This document shows positions 51,361-60,842 of a stretch of 64,000 nucleotides of DNA, in pieces. Below the pieces are notes generated by a model. The model searched no databases. It was not told where the DNA came from and saw only the letters and a program-made list of their open reading frames with translations. How positions within the stretch are numbered: position 1 is the stretch's first letter; each line of letters opens with the position of its first letter. Origin of the DNA: Candidatus Poribacteria bacterium (GTDB taxonomy: Bacteria > Poribacteria > WGA-4E > WGA-3G); the NCBI GenBank assembly GCA_022819945.1, contig JAJEGI010000137.1:1-64000 (forward strand). The letters run 5' to 3'. The position numbers and the translations under genes were made by a program.

Positions 51361-54360
51361 TCAATTGTTTTCGTTTTCAAGCGAGACGTGGAACATCCCG
51401 CGCTGTTTGGTTGCGATATAAAGTCTGTCGTTGTTGATGGCGAGAGAGATAACGCGATCCGGAACTTCTGGTAGGATCTGCTCCCATCTATTTCGGTTAT
51501 TCAATTTGTAGACCCCTTTATCACCAGTACCGTAAACCGCCGCGTCTGCCACAGCGAGTCGCTCTATAGCTCCGTGTGTGTCTTCCTTATCAGTTAGTGC
51601 GTGCCAGTGTTCACCGTCTTCTGATGTTAGAACGCCTGCGTCTGTTGCGACGTATACTGTTGAATCTGCAATGACAATCTCGTTGAACTGATCAAAACGG
51701 AGGGGCAGATTTGGCGTTAAGTCTTTCCATGTGTTCCCAGCATCAGGGGATCGCAAAAGATTTCCATCTCGTTTTCCGACATAGACGGTTTCCTCTGAAA
51801 CAGCTATTTTGAACCCACTTTTAAACGGGTTTTCAAACGGTTGAGTGACATCTCTTAACCCTGTATCTGTCCATTTAGGATCTCCGCGTTTCCACCGGAG
51901 AAGCCGCTGCTTGTATCCCACATAGAATGTATCACCGCTGACTGCGAACCCATCAGGCTGTGGATCAGATCGGCTCTCAACATCTGTCTGCTGCTCTGTG
52001 CTTATCGAATCGTCAGGTTTCTCACGATCCTTAGCGGAGTCATCCGTTATATTTTGCTTCGATGCTATCCGCGATTCATTCTCCTGTGTCTCTATAGCGA
52101 TATCTTCGGGAAAAGCGGGGATGCCTTGAATAGGTACCAACACATTACCACCAGCAGAAAGACGGAGAATACGCAATTTGTTTTCTTCAACTAAGTCTGG
52201 TGTGGTGCCGTAAAGTACACCATCAGAAATCAGTAGCTTAGCGGAAATTAACAGATCGGACGGAGCGGCGTTCTCTGCCGGTTTGAGTGTCAGTTCACTG
52301 GCATTGAAGCGAAGTGTTTGCCATGACGCTCCGCCATCAATGGACTTGGCGACACCTGTGGCAGTACTCGTGTAAATCGCGTTTTTGAATGCCACTAAGT
52401 TAAATATGTGAGTACCGACTATCCCCTTCATAAATGGATCCCACGATTCACCACCATCTGTTGAGCGTGTGAGTCCAACAACGCCTGCTTTGATGAACGT
52501 CCTTTCGTCTACTGTTATAGCAGGGAACATACTCGTCATAAATGAATTCATAAGTGCATTCATATCAAAGGGGTCAGTGTCAAAGTCGAGATTGAGATCT
52601 GTCCATGTTTTTCCACCATCCATTGACCGGAAATTAGTCATCATCCCAAGTGCTAAGACCGTCTCACCGGCTGCTAAAACTTTAACACCCTGCGGGATTT
52701 TCATAAAAGGCGATTCGCTGGTAGGTGTTATCTCGGTCCATGAATTACCTAAGTCTGTGGAGTGAAAAATTTCCCATAAACTCGAATTATTGTCTGTCGT
52801 CAGTTGCCCCATGTACGCTGTCCTTCCTTCTGGGGCGGAGAAATCGGGACCTGTCCCTACATAGAGGTTTTTTTCGGAGACAGCCAAAGACAGGATGGCT
52901 TTGGTAGTATCCACGGGTAATTTTTCCAATATGTCTGAATACAAGCGATAGAGTCCTCGGTTTGTACCAATGAACACTGTATTTTCAATAGCAGCGATTG
53001 CAAAGTTAATTCTGTCTGTATTTTCATCGTCCAAGGGAATCCACTGCTTACCAGCATCCGTAGATCGGAAAATCTGTTTGGCAAGCGCAAGGTATAATCC
53101 ATTGTCCGTTATCACCAATCCGATGGCTTCTCCTTTTGGTCGCTCACCAAGCGACTGCCAGTTCTCGCCCCTGTCTGTTGAAGTGTATACTTCACGAGTA
53201 GAGACGAGATAAAGCGTATCACCTCGTTCTGCCATCAGTGTGAGGTCCTTGGGTGCCACAGAGGCGTTGATCAGTGTCCACGCGGATGCGTTAGCGGAAA
53301 ATCTATAGATTCCAACTGGCGAAGCAGCGTACATATCTCCTCTGGAGCTTAGAAATAAACCTGATATGGTTCCGCCTTCTGGTCCGCTTGCTTGTACCCA
53401 CTGCTGTTGTGTTGATGGGCGCGCCTTCTTTTCTATCTGCGTTGGACCAAGTGTAACAGGTTCCGAAAATTGTGGGCCAGCACCGTTGTTCTGACCGATA
53501 GTCTCAAAACGCCCGGCTTGGTTCCGTAAATCGGGTTTCGCTTGTGTGTCAAGGACGATGGAGGCATCAATGATTTCAACAGTCATTTCAGAGTGTGCGT
53601 CTATATTGTATGGTTTCTGAAAGCGAGCAAGGTATTGAGAACTGACACCCATTAATAGGAAGATAAATAGTGCTGTCGCAGCAGAGACTGCCCACGGCAC
53701 GATAGGTTTACCACCAGACGGGGCAATCGGTTTCAGACGCGAAATCTCGCGCATGATATTCTCTGTCAGATGGGGCGTGATTTGGAAATTGCTCAACGCT
53801 TCTCTAATCATCGGTTCTTCTCGCTTCAAGCGTTGCTGTGCCCGGCGGAGACGACTCTTAATTGTATTCACAGAGACACCCAGAAACGCGCCAATCTCTG
53901 CAGCCGACATTTCACTAAAATAATGCAGCGTGACAATTGTCCGATCGCTCTCTTGAAGTTTCGCAAGCAGCTGTTTCACGACTTCGCGCTGTGCTTCTGC
54001 CGTTACCTGCTCATTTTCTTCAATCACATACTGCGAATACGTTGCTTTTTCTAATTGTGCGCTATCCACTTCCTCAAGTGGTTCCGTCTGCAAACGCTTT
54101 TTGCGCATCCACATCTTACAGTTATTTGCGGCTATGACATAAAGCCAACCCGTGAAACGTTGCGGCTGTTTCAACGTTCCAAGTCTCTGGTAGGCTTTCA
54201 GGAATGTATCCTGTGTAATTTCTTCAGCGATATGGAAGTCCCCTATTTTCCGCCATACAAGCGCGTGAACCGGCTTTTGATATTTTTTTACCAGTTCGCT
54301 GAAGGCACTATCATCGCCATCAAGAATGCGATGTATAAGTTCAACATCACTATTTTTCAT
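51361..54360 (-). CDS. ECF sigma factor fused through a membrane helix to an Asp-box propeller (copy 1)
   Basis: 999 residues from ATG 54360, preceded by an excellent GGAGGTGA; the frame to 54480 lacks a site and crosses a terminator. Residues 1-90: sigma region 2 (ELVKKYQKPVHALVWRKIGD, EEITQDTFLKAYQRL, FTGWLYVIAANNC). Residues about 125-182: sigma region 4 helix-turn-helix (VTLHYFSEMSAAEIGAFLG, then VSVNTIKSRLRRAQQRL). Residues 221-240: one membrane helix (VPWAVSAATALFIFLLMGVS). After about residue 310, up to 999: a beta-propeller-like region with at least eight Asp boxes, such as STDRGENW, STDAGKQW, STDLGNSW, SMDGGKTW, STDGGESW, SIDGGASW, SPDAGNTW. I infer that the sigma part is cytoplasmic and the propeller periplasmic. 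Copy 2 is at 55428-58340. Confidence 0.85.
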   Translation of the reverse strand: MKNSDVELIHRILDGDDSAFSELVKKYQKPVHALVWRKIGDFHIAEEITQDTFLKAYQRLGTLKQPQRFTGWLYVIAANNCKMWMRKKRLQTEPLEEVDSAQLEKATYSQYVIEENEQVTAEAQREVVKQLLAKLQESDRTIVTLHYFSEMSAAEIGAFLGVSVNTIKSRLRRAQQRLKREEPMIREALSNFQITPHLTENIMREISRLKPIAPSGGKPIVPWAVSAATALFIFLLMGVSSQYLARFQKPYNIDAHSEMTVEIIDASIVLDTQAKPDLRNQAGRFETIGQNNGAGPQFSEPVTLGPTQIEKKARPSTQQQWVQASGPEGGTISGLFLSSRGDMYAASPVGIYRFSANASAWTLINASVAPKDLTLMAERGDTLYLVSTREVYTSTDRGENWQSLGERPKGEAIGLVITDNGLYLALAKQIFRSTDAGKQWIPLDDENTDRINFAIAAIENTVFIGTNRGLYRLYSDILEKLPVDTTKAILSLAVSEKNLYVGTGPDFSAPEGRTAYMGQLTTDNNSSLWEIFHSTDLGNSWTEITPTSESPFMKIPQGVKVLAAGETVLALGMMTNFRSMDGGKTWTDLNLDFDTDPFDMNALMNSFMTSMFPAITVDERTFIKAGVVGLTRSTDGGESWDPFMKGIVGTHIFNLVAFKNAIYTSTATGVAKSIDGGASWQTLRFNASELTLKPAENAAPSDLLISAKLLISDGVLYGTTPDLVEENKLRILRLSAGGNVLVPIQGIPAFPEDIAIETQENESRIASKQNITDDSAKDREKPDDSISTEQQTDVESRSDPQPDGFAVSGDTFYVGYKQRLLRWKRGDPKWTDTGLRDVTQPFENPFKSGFKIAVSEETVYVGKRDGNLLRSPDAGNTWKDLTPNLPLRFDQFNEIVIADSTVYVATDAGVLTSEDGEHWHALTDKEDTHGAIERLAVADAAVYGTGDKGVYKLNNRNRWEQILPEVPDRVISLAINNDRLYIATKQRGMFHVSLENENN

Positions 54361-54431
54361 CAGTTCACCTCCGATTAATTTATAACGATGCGTATGAGGT
54401 GCAAATGGGTGCATAATTCTGCAGTATATCC

Positions 54432-54467
54432 AAAAAAAACTCGTCCACAAGGCACGTGTGGGCGAGT
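54432..54467 (-). terminator. Terminator between the two sigma transcription units
   Basis: On the minus strand an 11-bp stem with one mismatch (plus coordinates 54439-54449 and 54457-54467) is followed by eight T (54432-54439). It ends the unit containing sigma gene 2 and the 246-residue protein, so sigma gene 1, starting at 54360, should have its own promoter in the remaining 70 bp. Confidence 0.75.
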
Positions 54468-54583
54468 CAGAAACTAACAAGTTGTTTTTATCACTTTTTT
54501 CTGTTTAGGAGTGAATAACCTATGGTGCTTTGTCATGTCAAAGTTGAAGGTTACGAGAGCGGGTATTTTTTATAGTGCCGCCC

Positions 54584-55324
54584 TCACTCTTGTATTTCAT
54601 AATCATACATATCTTTCATTATTTCTTTGATTTGGGGTAAAGCTTCTAAGATAAATTTCCGTTCTTCTGGCGATATTGTTTCAAAAAACTCCAATAGTTT
54701 CATTGATCCTGGAGAAGGTTCTCGGGTTTGCTCAGCTATTATTCTATTAGTTTCGTTTTGCCGAAGTACTGTATCTACGAATTTCTGTAATGCTTCATCA
54801 GAGTATATGGCAAGATTTTGAAGGGCATCCATACGGTGTTGCGCAGCCCTTTTATAATCATCATGTGCTGAGCCGATGCGGTCCCAGTCTAACGGTCTTG
54901 CTTTCAAAGCGGCTTTTAGTACGTCTGTTGCAGCAAAGTATTCTGACTGTGCCGCCTCGTATTCTTTTAGGCTTGCGGCAGCTTCGGGTGATAGAGTTAG
55001 CTGTTCTGCCATTTCACCTAATATTGCGTTTCCGACGGGACTATCTGTATTATCAGTTTTTTCGGGAGAGATAGTCTCGTCTACGCGTTGTGCCGATACA
55101 TCGGCTTCTATTTCTACATCAGCGTTTTCTTCGCGGGGTACTGATTTAACTTCAGGAGTATCAGTGTTAGCCGGTAAGGCACTCGATTGTAACGGTGTAG
55201 CCTTGTACACCCGTTCCGGTTCAGTGTTCATAATTTTAAAGGTGCGATGTTGCCACAAGCCGACACCGATGAGAAGAAGGGTAACTGGAACGAGAACAAT
55301 AGCCGCGCGAAATATTCTTTTCAT
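54584..55324 (-). CDS. Single-pass anchored protein of the sigma cluster (member P4), 246 aa
   Basis: ATG 55324 is chosen for its AAAGGAAAG site; the frame runs back to 55405 without one. N-terminal helix (AAIVLVPVTLLLIGVGLW), an acidic low-complexity linker (about 35-100, DVEIEADVSAQRVDETIS), then a helical domain (LSPEAAASLKEYEAAQSEYF, DDYKRAAQHRMDALQNLAIY) ending SPEERKFILEALPQIKEI. It lacks the YGxxEG motif of P1-P3. It follows sigma gene 2 by 103 bp and shares its transcription unit, ended by the terminator at 54432. A partner of the tethered sigma factor is a natural guess but unproven. Confidence 0.7.
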   Translation of the reverse strand: MKRIFRAAIVLVPVTLLLIGVGLWQHRTFKIMNTEPERVYKATPLQSSALPANTDTPEVKSVPREENADVEIEADVSAQRVDETISPEKTDNTDSPVGNAILGEMAEQLTLSPEAAASLKEYEAAQSEYFAATDVLKAALKARPLDWDRIGSAHDDYKRAAQHRMDALQNLAIYSDEALQKFVDTVLRQNETNRIIAEQTREPSPGSMKLLEFFETISPEERKFILEALPQIKEIMKDMYDYEIQE

Positions 55325-55427
55325 TTTACTTTCCTTTTTCAAGACGGTTTGAGAAAAACACGCTTCGTGCTTTCTCCTTAGGCGTGTAAAAATCTGTGGT
55401 ATCATTCAAGGATAATATTGCGCTGTA

Positions 55428-58340
55428 TCAACCGGTTTCGTTTCCGAGCGGAATGTGAAATATCCCGCGCTGATTGGTAATAATGTAAAGTCTGTCATTG
55501 GCGAAAACAAGTTCTCGGATGCCATCAGGGACTGCCGGCGAGACTTTCTTCCATTTGCCCCTTTTATCCAAATGGTAAGCACCATCATTACCCACACCGT
55601 AAACTGTCGTGTTATCAACAGCGAGGCTGGCAATGATGAGACGCTCGCCTTCGGTGTCAGTCAAAACACGCCAATGCTCCCCGTTTTGTGAAGTTAAGAC
55701 CCCTTTGTTAGTTGCGACATAAACCGTTGAACCCGCAAAGATTATCTCTCTGAAACGACTAAAGGAAAGCGGTAGATTTGGCGTAACGTCCTTCCAATTG
55801 TTGCCACCATCAAGCGACTGAAAGAGTTTACCGTCCCGTTTACCAACGTAGACTGTTTGCCCTGAAGCAGCCAACTGGAACCCTTTAAGATTGTTATGTG
55901 GCTGTTCTCCGGTATCCATAAGTTCTGTGCTCATCCATTTCTGTGTCCCGGGTTTACACTTGAAGAGTTCTCGCCTGTACTCGATATAGAATGTATCGTT
56001 ACTCACTGCAAGTTCACCAAGCGTCACCTCCCCCGCTAATAGGTCCTCTGTGTGAAGATCGTCATCATGTTCAAAATAAGGAACCCTTTGAACTGTACTT
56101 AGGGTATTTCCATCAGCGGACAATCTGAAAATATGCATTCTGCTTTTTCTTGTTATAGGTGAAGATGTACCGAAAATAGTCTCAAAAATGCTCAATTTCC
56201 TTTCTGTTCGTTCAAGGCAAATACCGTAAGGAATACCATCAGCGACAACTAACCTCTGATAAGGGAAATCAGGATCGCGAGGAGCCCCCCTACCTGCTCT
56301 AAAGTTAACAGGACTCCACAATTCGCCACCGTCGGTTGACTTGACGATTTTGCGTTTGTTAAGGGCATAGAGTCTGTTTTGGAACGCGACTAAACTCCGC
56401 ATTCCGGTTCCTATTGTCCCTCTCATAAACGGGTGCCACGATTCACCGCCATTGGTTGTCCGGTGAATTTCATATTTACCCGCATAAAAAGTGTTTTCGT
56501 TGACCGCTACAGCCGGTGTATAAATTGGTATATAGGGTATTGTCCCAAGATCTGTCCATGTTATCCCACCATCTCTTGAACGCATGCCCTTGTTGTCACT
56601 CAATGCTAAAAGCGTTTTGCCGGTGACCAACAGTTTAATACCTGAGGCTTGATCCATAAAGCGGGGTATGTTGTGTATGGGAGTTATTGCAGTCCATGAA
56701 TTTCCTAAGTCGGCAGAAAAGAAAATGCTCCAATTAGTTTTACTATTCGTGGATAATTTTAAGTTCTCCTTCCTCATCCGTGAACGATCTGGGCTTGCTG
56801 CAACATAGAGGTTGTTTGCAGAGACTGCCAAGGAGTCAAAGGCATCAAAGGTGCTGTGTGTTTTTATGGGTAATTTTTCCCATGTGTCCGACTTCAGTCG
56901 GTAGAGTCCTCGGTTTGTAGCAGCAAATACAGTATTTCCAATAGATGTCACTGCCGATATTTCTGCGTCTGTTGATGCCGCCTCAAAGTTAAATCCGTCG
57001 TTAAGGGCTGTCCACTGTTTGCCGCTGTCTTTAGATTGATAGATGCCGTGTTTAACGGCAAGATAGAAGGCATGGTCTGTTATGATCAATCCGATAGCCT
57101 TACCTTTTGGACGGCTGCCGAGCGGGTTCCACGTCTTACCACGGTCGGTTGATGAAAGCACTTCTTTAACTGAGACAATGTAAAGCGTCCCGTTTCGTTC
57201 TGTCATAGGCATCCGATAAAGTTGAGCATTCGTTACATTGGCATTGATGAGTGACCACTTTTCTTTGTCTGGTGTCAATCTGTAGATACCTATAGGTGAG
57301 GCGGCGTAGACATCCCCTTTGGTGCTTGCAAAGAAACCTAAGATGGAGACCCCTTCTGGCCCGCTCGCTTGTATCCACTGCTGTTTTGTTGACGTGCTTT
57401 TTTCATCTGCTACCTCCGTGGCCGCTGCCAATACAAAAGGTTCCGAAGCTTGTGGTCCGATACCACTGCGCTTACCATCGATTTCAAAACGTCCTGTTTG
57501 GTTCCGTAAGTCTGGCTCTGCCTGCGTATCAAGCAGGATGGGTGCCTCAATGATTTCAACGGTGGTTTCGGATTGGGCATTGACGTTGTAAGGGTTCTGA
57601 AAACGCGCAAGGTATTCGGAACCCACACCCATTATTAGGAAGATAAAGATCGCTGTTGCAGCAGAGACTGCCCATGGCACTAACGGTTTGCTGCTTGTCG
57701 GGGCTGCCGGTTTTAGTTCTGCAGCTTGTCGCATAATGTTCTCTGTGAAGTTGGCAGGGAGTTGCACACTGCCGAGCGTTTCCTGAATCATGTTTTCCTG
57801 CTCCTTCAAACGGTTACGTGCGCGTTGTAGACGGCTCTTAACGGTATTCTGGGACACCCCCAAAAACTCGCCAATCGCCTTACACGTCATTTCGCCGAGA
57901 TAGTGAAGTGTCACAACCGTCCGTTCACTTTCTGGGAGTTGTTCAAGAAGGTTTTTGATGAATCCACGGCGATACTCAACGGAGGCATTCTCACGCTGCG
58001 CATCTTCATAGTGATGGTAAGATGTCGCGTTGATTTCCGCTTCGCTTGTGGTTTCCAACGATTCCATCTGCGGTTTCTGCTTGCGATACCAAGCGATACA
58101 AACCCGATCGGCGGTTACATAGAGCCATCCAGCGAACTGATTCGGGTTCTTCAATGTTCCGAGTTTTTGGTATACCTTGAGGAACGTGTCCTGTGTGAGT
58201 TCCTCAGCGATATGGAAATCGCCAACTTTTCGCCAAGCGAGCGCGTGGACGCTTTTCTGGTATTTCTTTACCAATGCTGTGAAAGCACTCTCATCACCTG
58301 TTAGGAAGCGATTAATAAGTTGGGCATCTTCGTTTTTCAT
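55428..58340 (-). CDS. ECF sigma factor fused through a membrane helix to an Asp-box propeller (copy 2)
   Basis: 970 residues from ATG 58340, with AGGAG eight bases upstream (a start six codons earlier has none). Same architecture as copy 1: sigma region 2 (LVKKYQKSVHALAWRKVGD, ELTQDTFLKVYQKL), region 4 (EMTCKAIGEFLGVSQNTVKS, LQRARNRL), a membrane helix near 217-238 (VPWAVSAATAIFIFLIMGVG), and a C-terminal propeller with Asp boxes STDRGKTW, SKDSGKQW, SADLGNSW, SRDGGITW, TTNGGESW, STDGGELW, SLDGGNNW. The helix and its flanks are almost identical to copy 1, whereas the blades have diverged. No separate anti-sigma gene with a classic fold is visible. Confidence 0.85.
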   Translation of the reverse strand: MKNEDAQLINRFLTGDESAFTALVKKYQKSVHALAWRKVGDFHIAEELTQDTFLKVYQKLGTLKNPNQFAGWLYVTADRVCIAWYRKQKPQMESLETTSEAEINATSYHHYEDAQRENASVEYRRGFIKNLLEQLPESERTVVTLHYLGEMTCKAIGEFLGVSQNTVKSRLQRARNRLKEQENMIQETLGSVQLPANFTENIMRQAAELKPAAPTSSKPLVPWAVSAATAIFIFLIMGVGSEYLARFQNPYNVNAQSETTVEIIEAPILLDTQAEPDLRNQTGRFEIDGKRSGIGPQASEPFVLAAATEVADEKSTSTKQQWIQASGPEGVSILGFFASTKGDVYAASPIGIYRLTPDKEKWSLINANVTNAQLYRMPMTERNGTLYIVSVKEVLSSTDRGKTWNPLGSRPKGKAIGLIITDHAFYLAVKHGIYQSKDSGKQWTALNDGFNFEAASTDAEISAVTSIGNTVFAATNRGLYRLKSDTWEKLPIKTHSTFDAFDSLAVSANNLYVAASPDRSRMRKENLKLSTNSKTNWSIFFSADLGNSWTAITPIHNIPRFMDQASGIKLLVTGKTLLALSDNKGMRSRDGGITWTDLGTIPYIPIYTPAVAVNENTFYAGKYEIHRTTNGGESWHPFMRGTIGTGMRSLVAFQNRLYALNKRKIVKSTDGGELWSPVNFRAGRGAPRDPDFPYQRLVVADGIPYGICLERTERKLSIFETIFGTSSPITRKSRMHIFRLSADGNTLSTVQRVPYFEHDDDLHTEDLLAGEVTLGELAVSNDTFYIEYRRELFKCKPGTQKWMSTELMDTGEQPHNNLKGFQLAASGQTVYVGKRDGKLFQSLDGGNNWKDVTPNLPLSFSRFREIIFAGSTVYVATNKGVLTSQNGEHWRVLTDTEGERLIIASLAVDNTTVYGVGNDGAYHLDKRGKWKKVSPAVPDGIRELVFANDRLYIITNQRGIFHIPLGNETG

Positions 58341-58672
58341 CAAATTTCTCCTGAACAAACTAAGCGTGGGACCTCTTCGTAAAATCTACGATTTACATTG
58401 TCTATTTATATCCCTCTGAAGCCGAAGGTTGGATTTCATATCGCGTGAGCGCAAGCGTTCTTTCTGGCGGTGGTTCCAATCCGAATGGATATTTCCTTTC
58501 ACAACTTTCGCTACAATTTGTTTTTTTGAAAGCGACTGTAAAATTAAAACATACCAAACTTTCTTAATGCCACCTTACTGCTGTTACTATTAATGACGCG
58601 ATTTAAAAAGCAAAAGGTTGCATAGTGGAAAAAAATTGTGGGAACTCAGTCGGATCGGCTAAAATGTTTCGC
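58341..58672. other. Divergent intergenic region
   Basis: About 330 bp, AT-rich, between sigma gene 2 (minus) and the MOSC gene (plus). I found no convincing -10/-35 pair on the minus strand. GGAACC occurs on that strand at plus 58473-58478 but without an ECF-type -10, so autoregulation remains open. No ORF or repeat is supported. Confidence 0.4.
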
Positions 58673-58701
58673 TTGACAGAACTTAAAAAAGCCAGTATAC
58701 T
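58673..58701 (+). promoter_or_regulatory. Sigma-70 promoter of the MOSC-nagB operon, leaderless
   Basis: TTGACA (58673-58678), 17 bp, TATACT (58696-58701). The ATG at 58709 begins 7 nt after the -10 box, where transcription should start, so the message is predicted to have no leader. Confidence 0.75.
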
Positions 58702-58708
58702 AAGGCGT

Positions 58709-59350
58709 ATGAAACTTTTATCTATAAACGTATCAAAACCGAAACCTATCCAATACGGCGGAAAGACTATCCGAACCGGCATCTTCAAAGAACCGGTATC
58801 CGGCACCGTCATGCTCAGAGAGAAGAACATCGACGGTGACGGACAAGGCGATCTCCGTGTGCATGGCGGCACCTATAAAGCCATCTACGGGTATCCGTAT
58901 GAGCATTATGCTTATTGGCAGCAAGAACTGCAGAGAAACGATTTCGGATACGGACAGTTTGGCGAGAATCTCACCGTTGAAGGTCTGTTGGAGGAGGCTG
59001 TGCATATCGGCGATGTCTTCCAGATAGGCACAACAGTGAAATTACAGATTACGCAACCCCGCGTGCCGTGCTTCAAACTCGCATACAAGATGGGACTCCC
59101 AGAATTCCCGAAACAGTTCTTAGAGAGTCGGCGCGTCGGTTTCTATTTCCGGGTACTTGAAGAAGGCGAAATCACTGCAGGCGATGCGATTGCCCGCATT
59201 GAAGTCGCATCGGAACCGATGAGTGTCACAGAGATAGTTAACCTCCGCTATTTTGATACCGACAACCACGCGAAGATCGCACAAGCCAGAAAACAACCCG
59301 CACTCTCACCGAGTTGGAAACGAGATTTCACGAAGATTTTAAAAAAATGA
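58709..59350 (+). CDS. MOSC-domain protein (YiiM-like)
   Basis: 213 residues from ATG 58709; an upstream in-frame start at 58625 would place the promoter inside the gene. N-terminal [50 protein letters not shown] and the MOSC Cys in [13 protein letters not shown], then [11 protein letters not shown]. This fits the YiiM/YflK branch of molybdenum-cofactor sulfurase C-terminal domains, which detoxify N-hydroxylated compounds as electron carriers with bound Moco. It overlaps nagB by 4 nt (ATGA), so the two are co-translated, an unusual pair. Confidence 0.85.
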   Translation: MKLLSINVSKPKPIQYGGKTIRTGIFKEPVSGTVMLREKNIDGDGQGDLRVHGGTYKAIYGYPYEHYAYWQQELQRNDFGYGQFGENLTVEGLLEEAVHIGDVFQIGTTVKLQITQPRVPCFKLAYKMGLPEFPKQFLESRRVGFYFRVLEEGEITAGDAIARIEVASEPMSVTEIVNLRYFDTDNHAKIAQARKQPALSPSWKRDFTKILKK

Positions 59351-60078
59351 ATATATTTAAAGCACCGACCAAACAAGAAACAAGCGAAGCCGCAGCGCAC
59401 GTCGCCAGCAGAAAACTCCGCGAGGCAATTGATGCCAACGGACAAGCGAGTTTTATCGTCGCAACAGGCGCGTCACAATTTGACTTCCTTGCGGCACTGA
59501 CAGCAGATGCAGCGGTTGACTGGGAAAACACGACGATGTTCCATCTTGATGAATACATCGGTATCCCTGAAACGCATCCCGCCAGTTTCCGAAAGTATTT
59601 ACGCGAACGCCTTGTGGATATTGTTCATCCCGGCACAGTGCATTTTCTGGACGGCGAAGCAGACGAACCGCAAGCCGAGTGTGATCGACTCAATCAGATT
59701 ATCTCGCAACATCAGATTGACGTGGCGTTTGTCGGTATCGGTGAGAACGGACACCTCGCCTTCAACGATCCACCCGCGGACTTTGAGACAGAGGATCCGT
59801 ATATCCTCGTCGAATTAGATGAAGCGTGTCGCCTGCAGCAGGTCGGCGAAGGCTGGTTCACAGGACTTGATGCGGTGCCGAGCCAAGCCATCTCGATGTC
59901 TATCCGTCAAATTATGAAGGCACAGACCATTATTTGCACTGTGCCAGATGAGCGAAAGGCAGAGGCGGTGCGGAACTGCTTACACGGTGAGATAACACCG
60001 ATGCACCCCGCCTCTATCTTACAAACGCACTCGGATTGCGCGGTATTTCTGGACGCAGGATCGGCATCGCTGCTCTAA
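59347..60078 (+). CDS. nagB: Glucosamine-6-phosphate deaminase
   Basis: 243 residues from ATG 59347, overlapping the MOSC stop. It converts glucosamine-6-phosphate to fructose-6-phosphate and ammonia. NagB motifs: [14 protein letters not shown] (phosphate loop), [19 protein letters not shown] (Asp-Glu base, split FHLDEYIG), [18 protein letters not shown], and [12 protein letters not shown]. Length agrees with the shorter bacterial type without the allosteric extension. Coupling to a MOSC gene rather than nagA is odd. The released ammonia could tie it to nitrogen use, but there is no direct evidence. Confidence 0.92.
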   Translation: MNIFKAPTKQETSEAAAHVASRKLREAIDANGQASFIVATGASQFDFLAALTADAAVDWENTTMFHLDEYIGIPETHPASFRKYLRERLVDIVHPGTVHFLDGEADEPQAECDRLNQIISQHQIDVAFVGIGENGHLAFNDPPADFETEDPYILVELDEACRLQQVGEGWFTGLDAVPSQAISMSIRQIMKAQTIICTVPDERKAEAVRNCLHGEITPMHPASILQTHSDCAVFLDAGSASLL

Positions 60079-60113
60079 GACTGGGTTTCCAACCCCGCCA
60101 GCGATATTCAAAT

Positions 60114-60842
60114 TTAACGTGCCGTTTTGATTTGTCCCCAGGTGACAGCGAGTTTGTCCTGTGGGGCAACATCAAATGGAATCTGACCCAAGCCATAGAG
60201 GATTGAACGGTGGACGAGTTCCCACCCGTCCTCTGTTACTTGTTGCCAAGCGGTGGAATGGGGCCAAATATTAACGTGTATCGCTTTCGTGGAGCCTTTA
60301 AGCGTTTTCGCACCTTTCTCATAAACAGAGATCGCAACGAGTTCGTCGTTATCAGCACGCACAGCTAACACATCGATATCGCCTTCAAAGCCGCTACATG
60401 TCATCAGTTGTGCCGCGGGTTTGCTGACCGTGATGTCACCCTTAAACCCTTCGGTTATCGGATGTTCGGTGTCCACGATCGTCAGTTTGTCGCCCGCATC
60501 GGAGTTGAATGTGCCGTCTGCGGCAAACCCCATATCGTCGTAAGTCCACGTCTCGGCGTTGACGACAGGAACGGCTGAATCTTTGTAAGCGTCCAGGATG
60601 TTGGCACTCGACGTTGATTCGGAAATGAAGACAAGGTCTACGTCCGCAAGGTTGACCGGATGCTTTGCCAGATGCTCGTGAGGTTCGACGACGTACCCCC
60701 ACTTTTCGAGGTTTTCTATGAGGAGATTGTCCTTCGGATCCGGTGCGCCGGAGCCGACGAGTACAAGTTTTTCGCCTTTAGCCAGAGCAGTGCTTGTTAA
60801 TAGTAGAAACATGAGAATCGGTAAGAACAGGTGACGATACAT
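60114..60842 (-). CDS. Secreted Rossmann-like protein ending in the K-L-x-x-T-W tail
   Basis: 242 residues from ATG 60842, with GGAGG nine bases upstream; the frame to 60935 is rejected. Signal peptide ending TALAKG. The mature part reads LVLVGSGAPDPKDNLL, YVVEPHEHLAKHP, VDLVFISESTSS and VPVVNAETWTYDDMGF, then TEHPITEGF, a pattern like the class I glutamine-amidotransferase/ThuA-type fold without its catalytic Cys. It ends DKLAVTWGQIKTAR, the same tail as the proteins at 30828 and 63153. Function unknown; the promoter is at 60969-60997. Confidence 0.65.
   Translation of the reverse strand: MYRHLFLPILMFLLLTSTALAKGEKLVLVGSGAPDPKDNLLIENLEKWGYVVEPHEHLAKHPVNLADVDLVFISESTSSANILDAYKDSAVPVVNAETWTYDDMGFAADGTFNSDAGDKLTIVDTEHPITEGFKGDITVSKPAAQLMTCSGFEGDIDVLAVRADNDELVAISVYEKGAKTLKGSTKAIHVNIWPHSTAWQQVTEDGWELVHRSILYGLGQIPFDVAPQDKLAVTWGQIKTAR

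Noticed and set aside
54361..54480. 40-codon extension of sigma gene 1
   Set aside because: It crosses a rho-independent terminator and lacks a ribosome binding site; GGAGGTGA precedes ATG 54360.
58473..58478. GGAACC as an ECF-type -35 box for autoregulation of sigma gene 2
   Set aside because: No convincing partner -10 at the expected distance; a six-base match is not enough.
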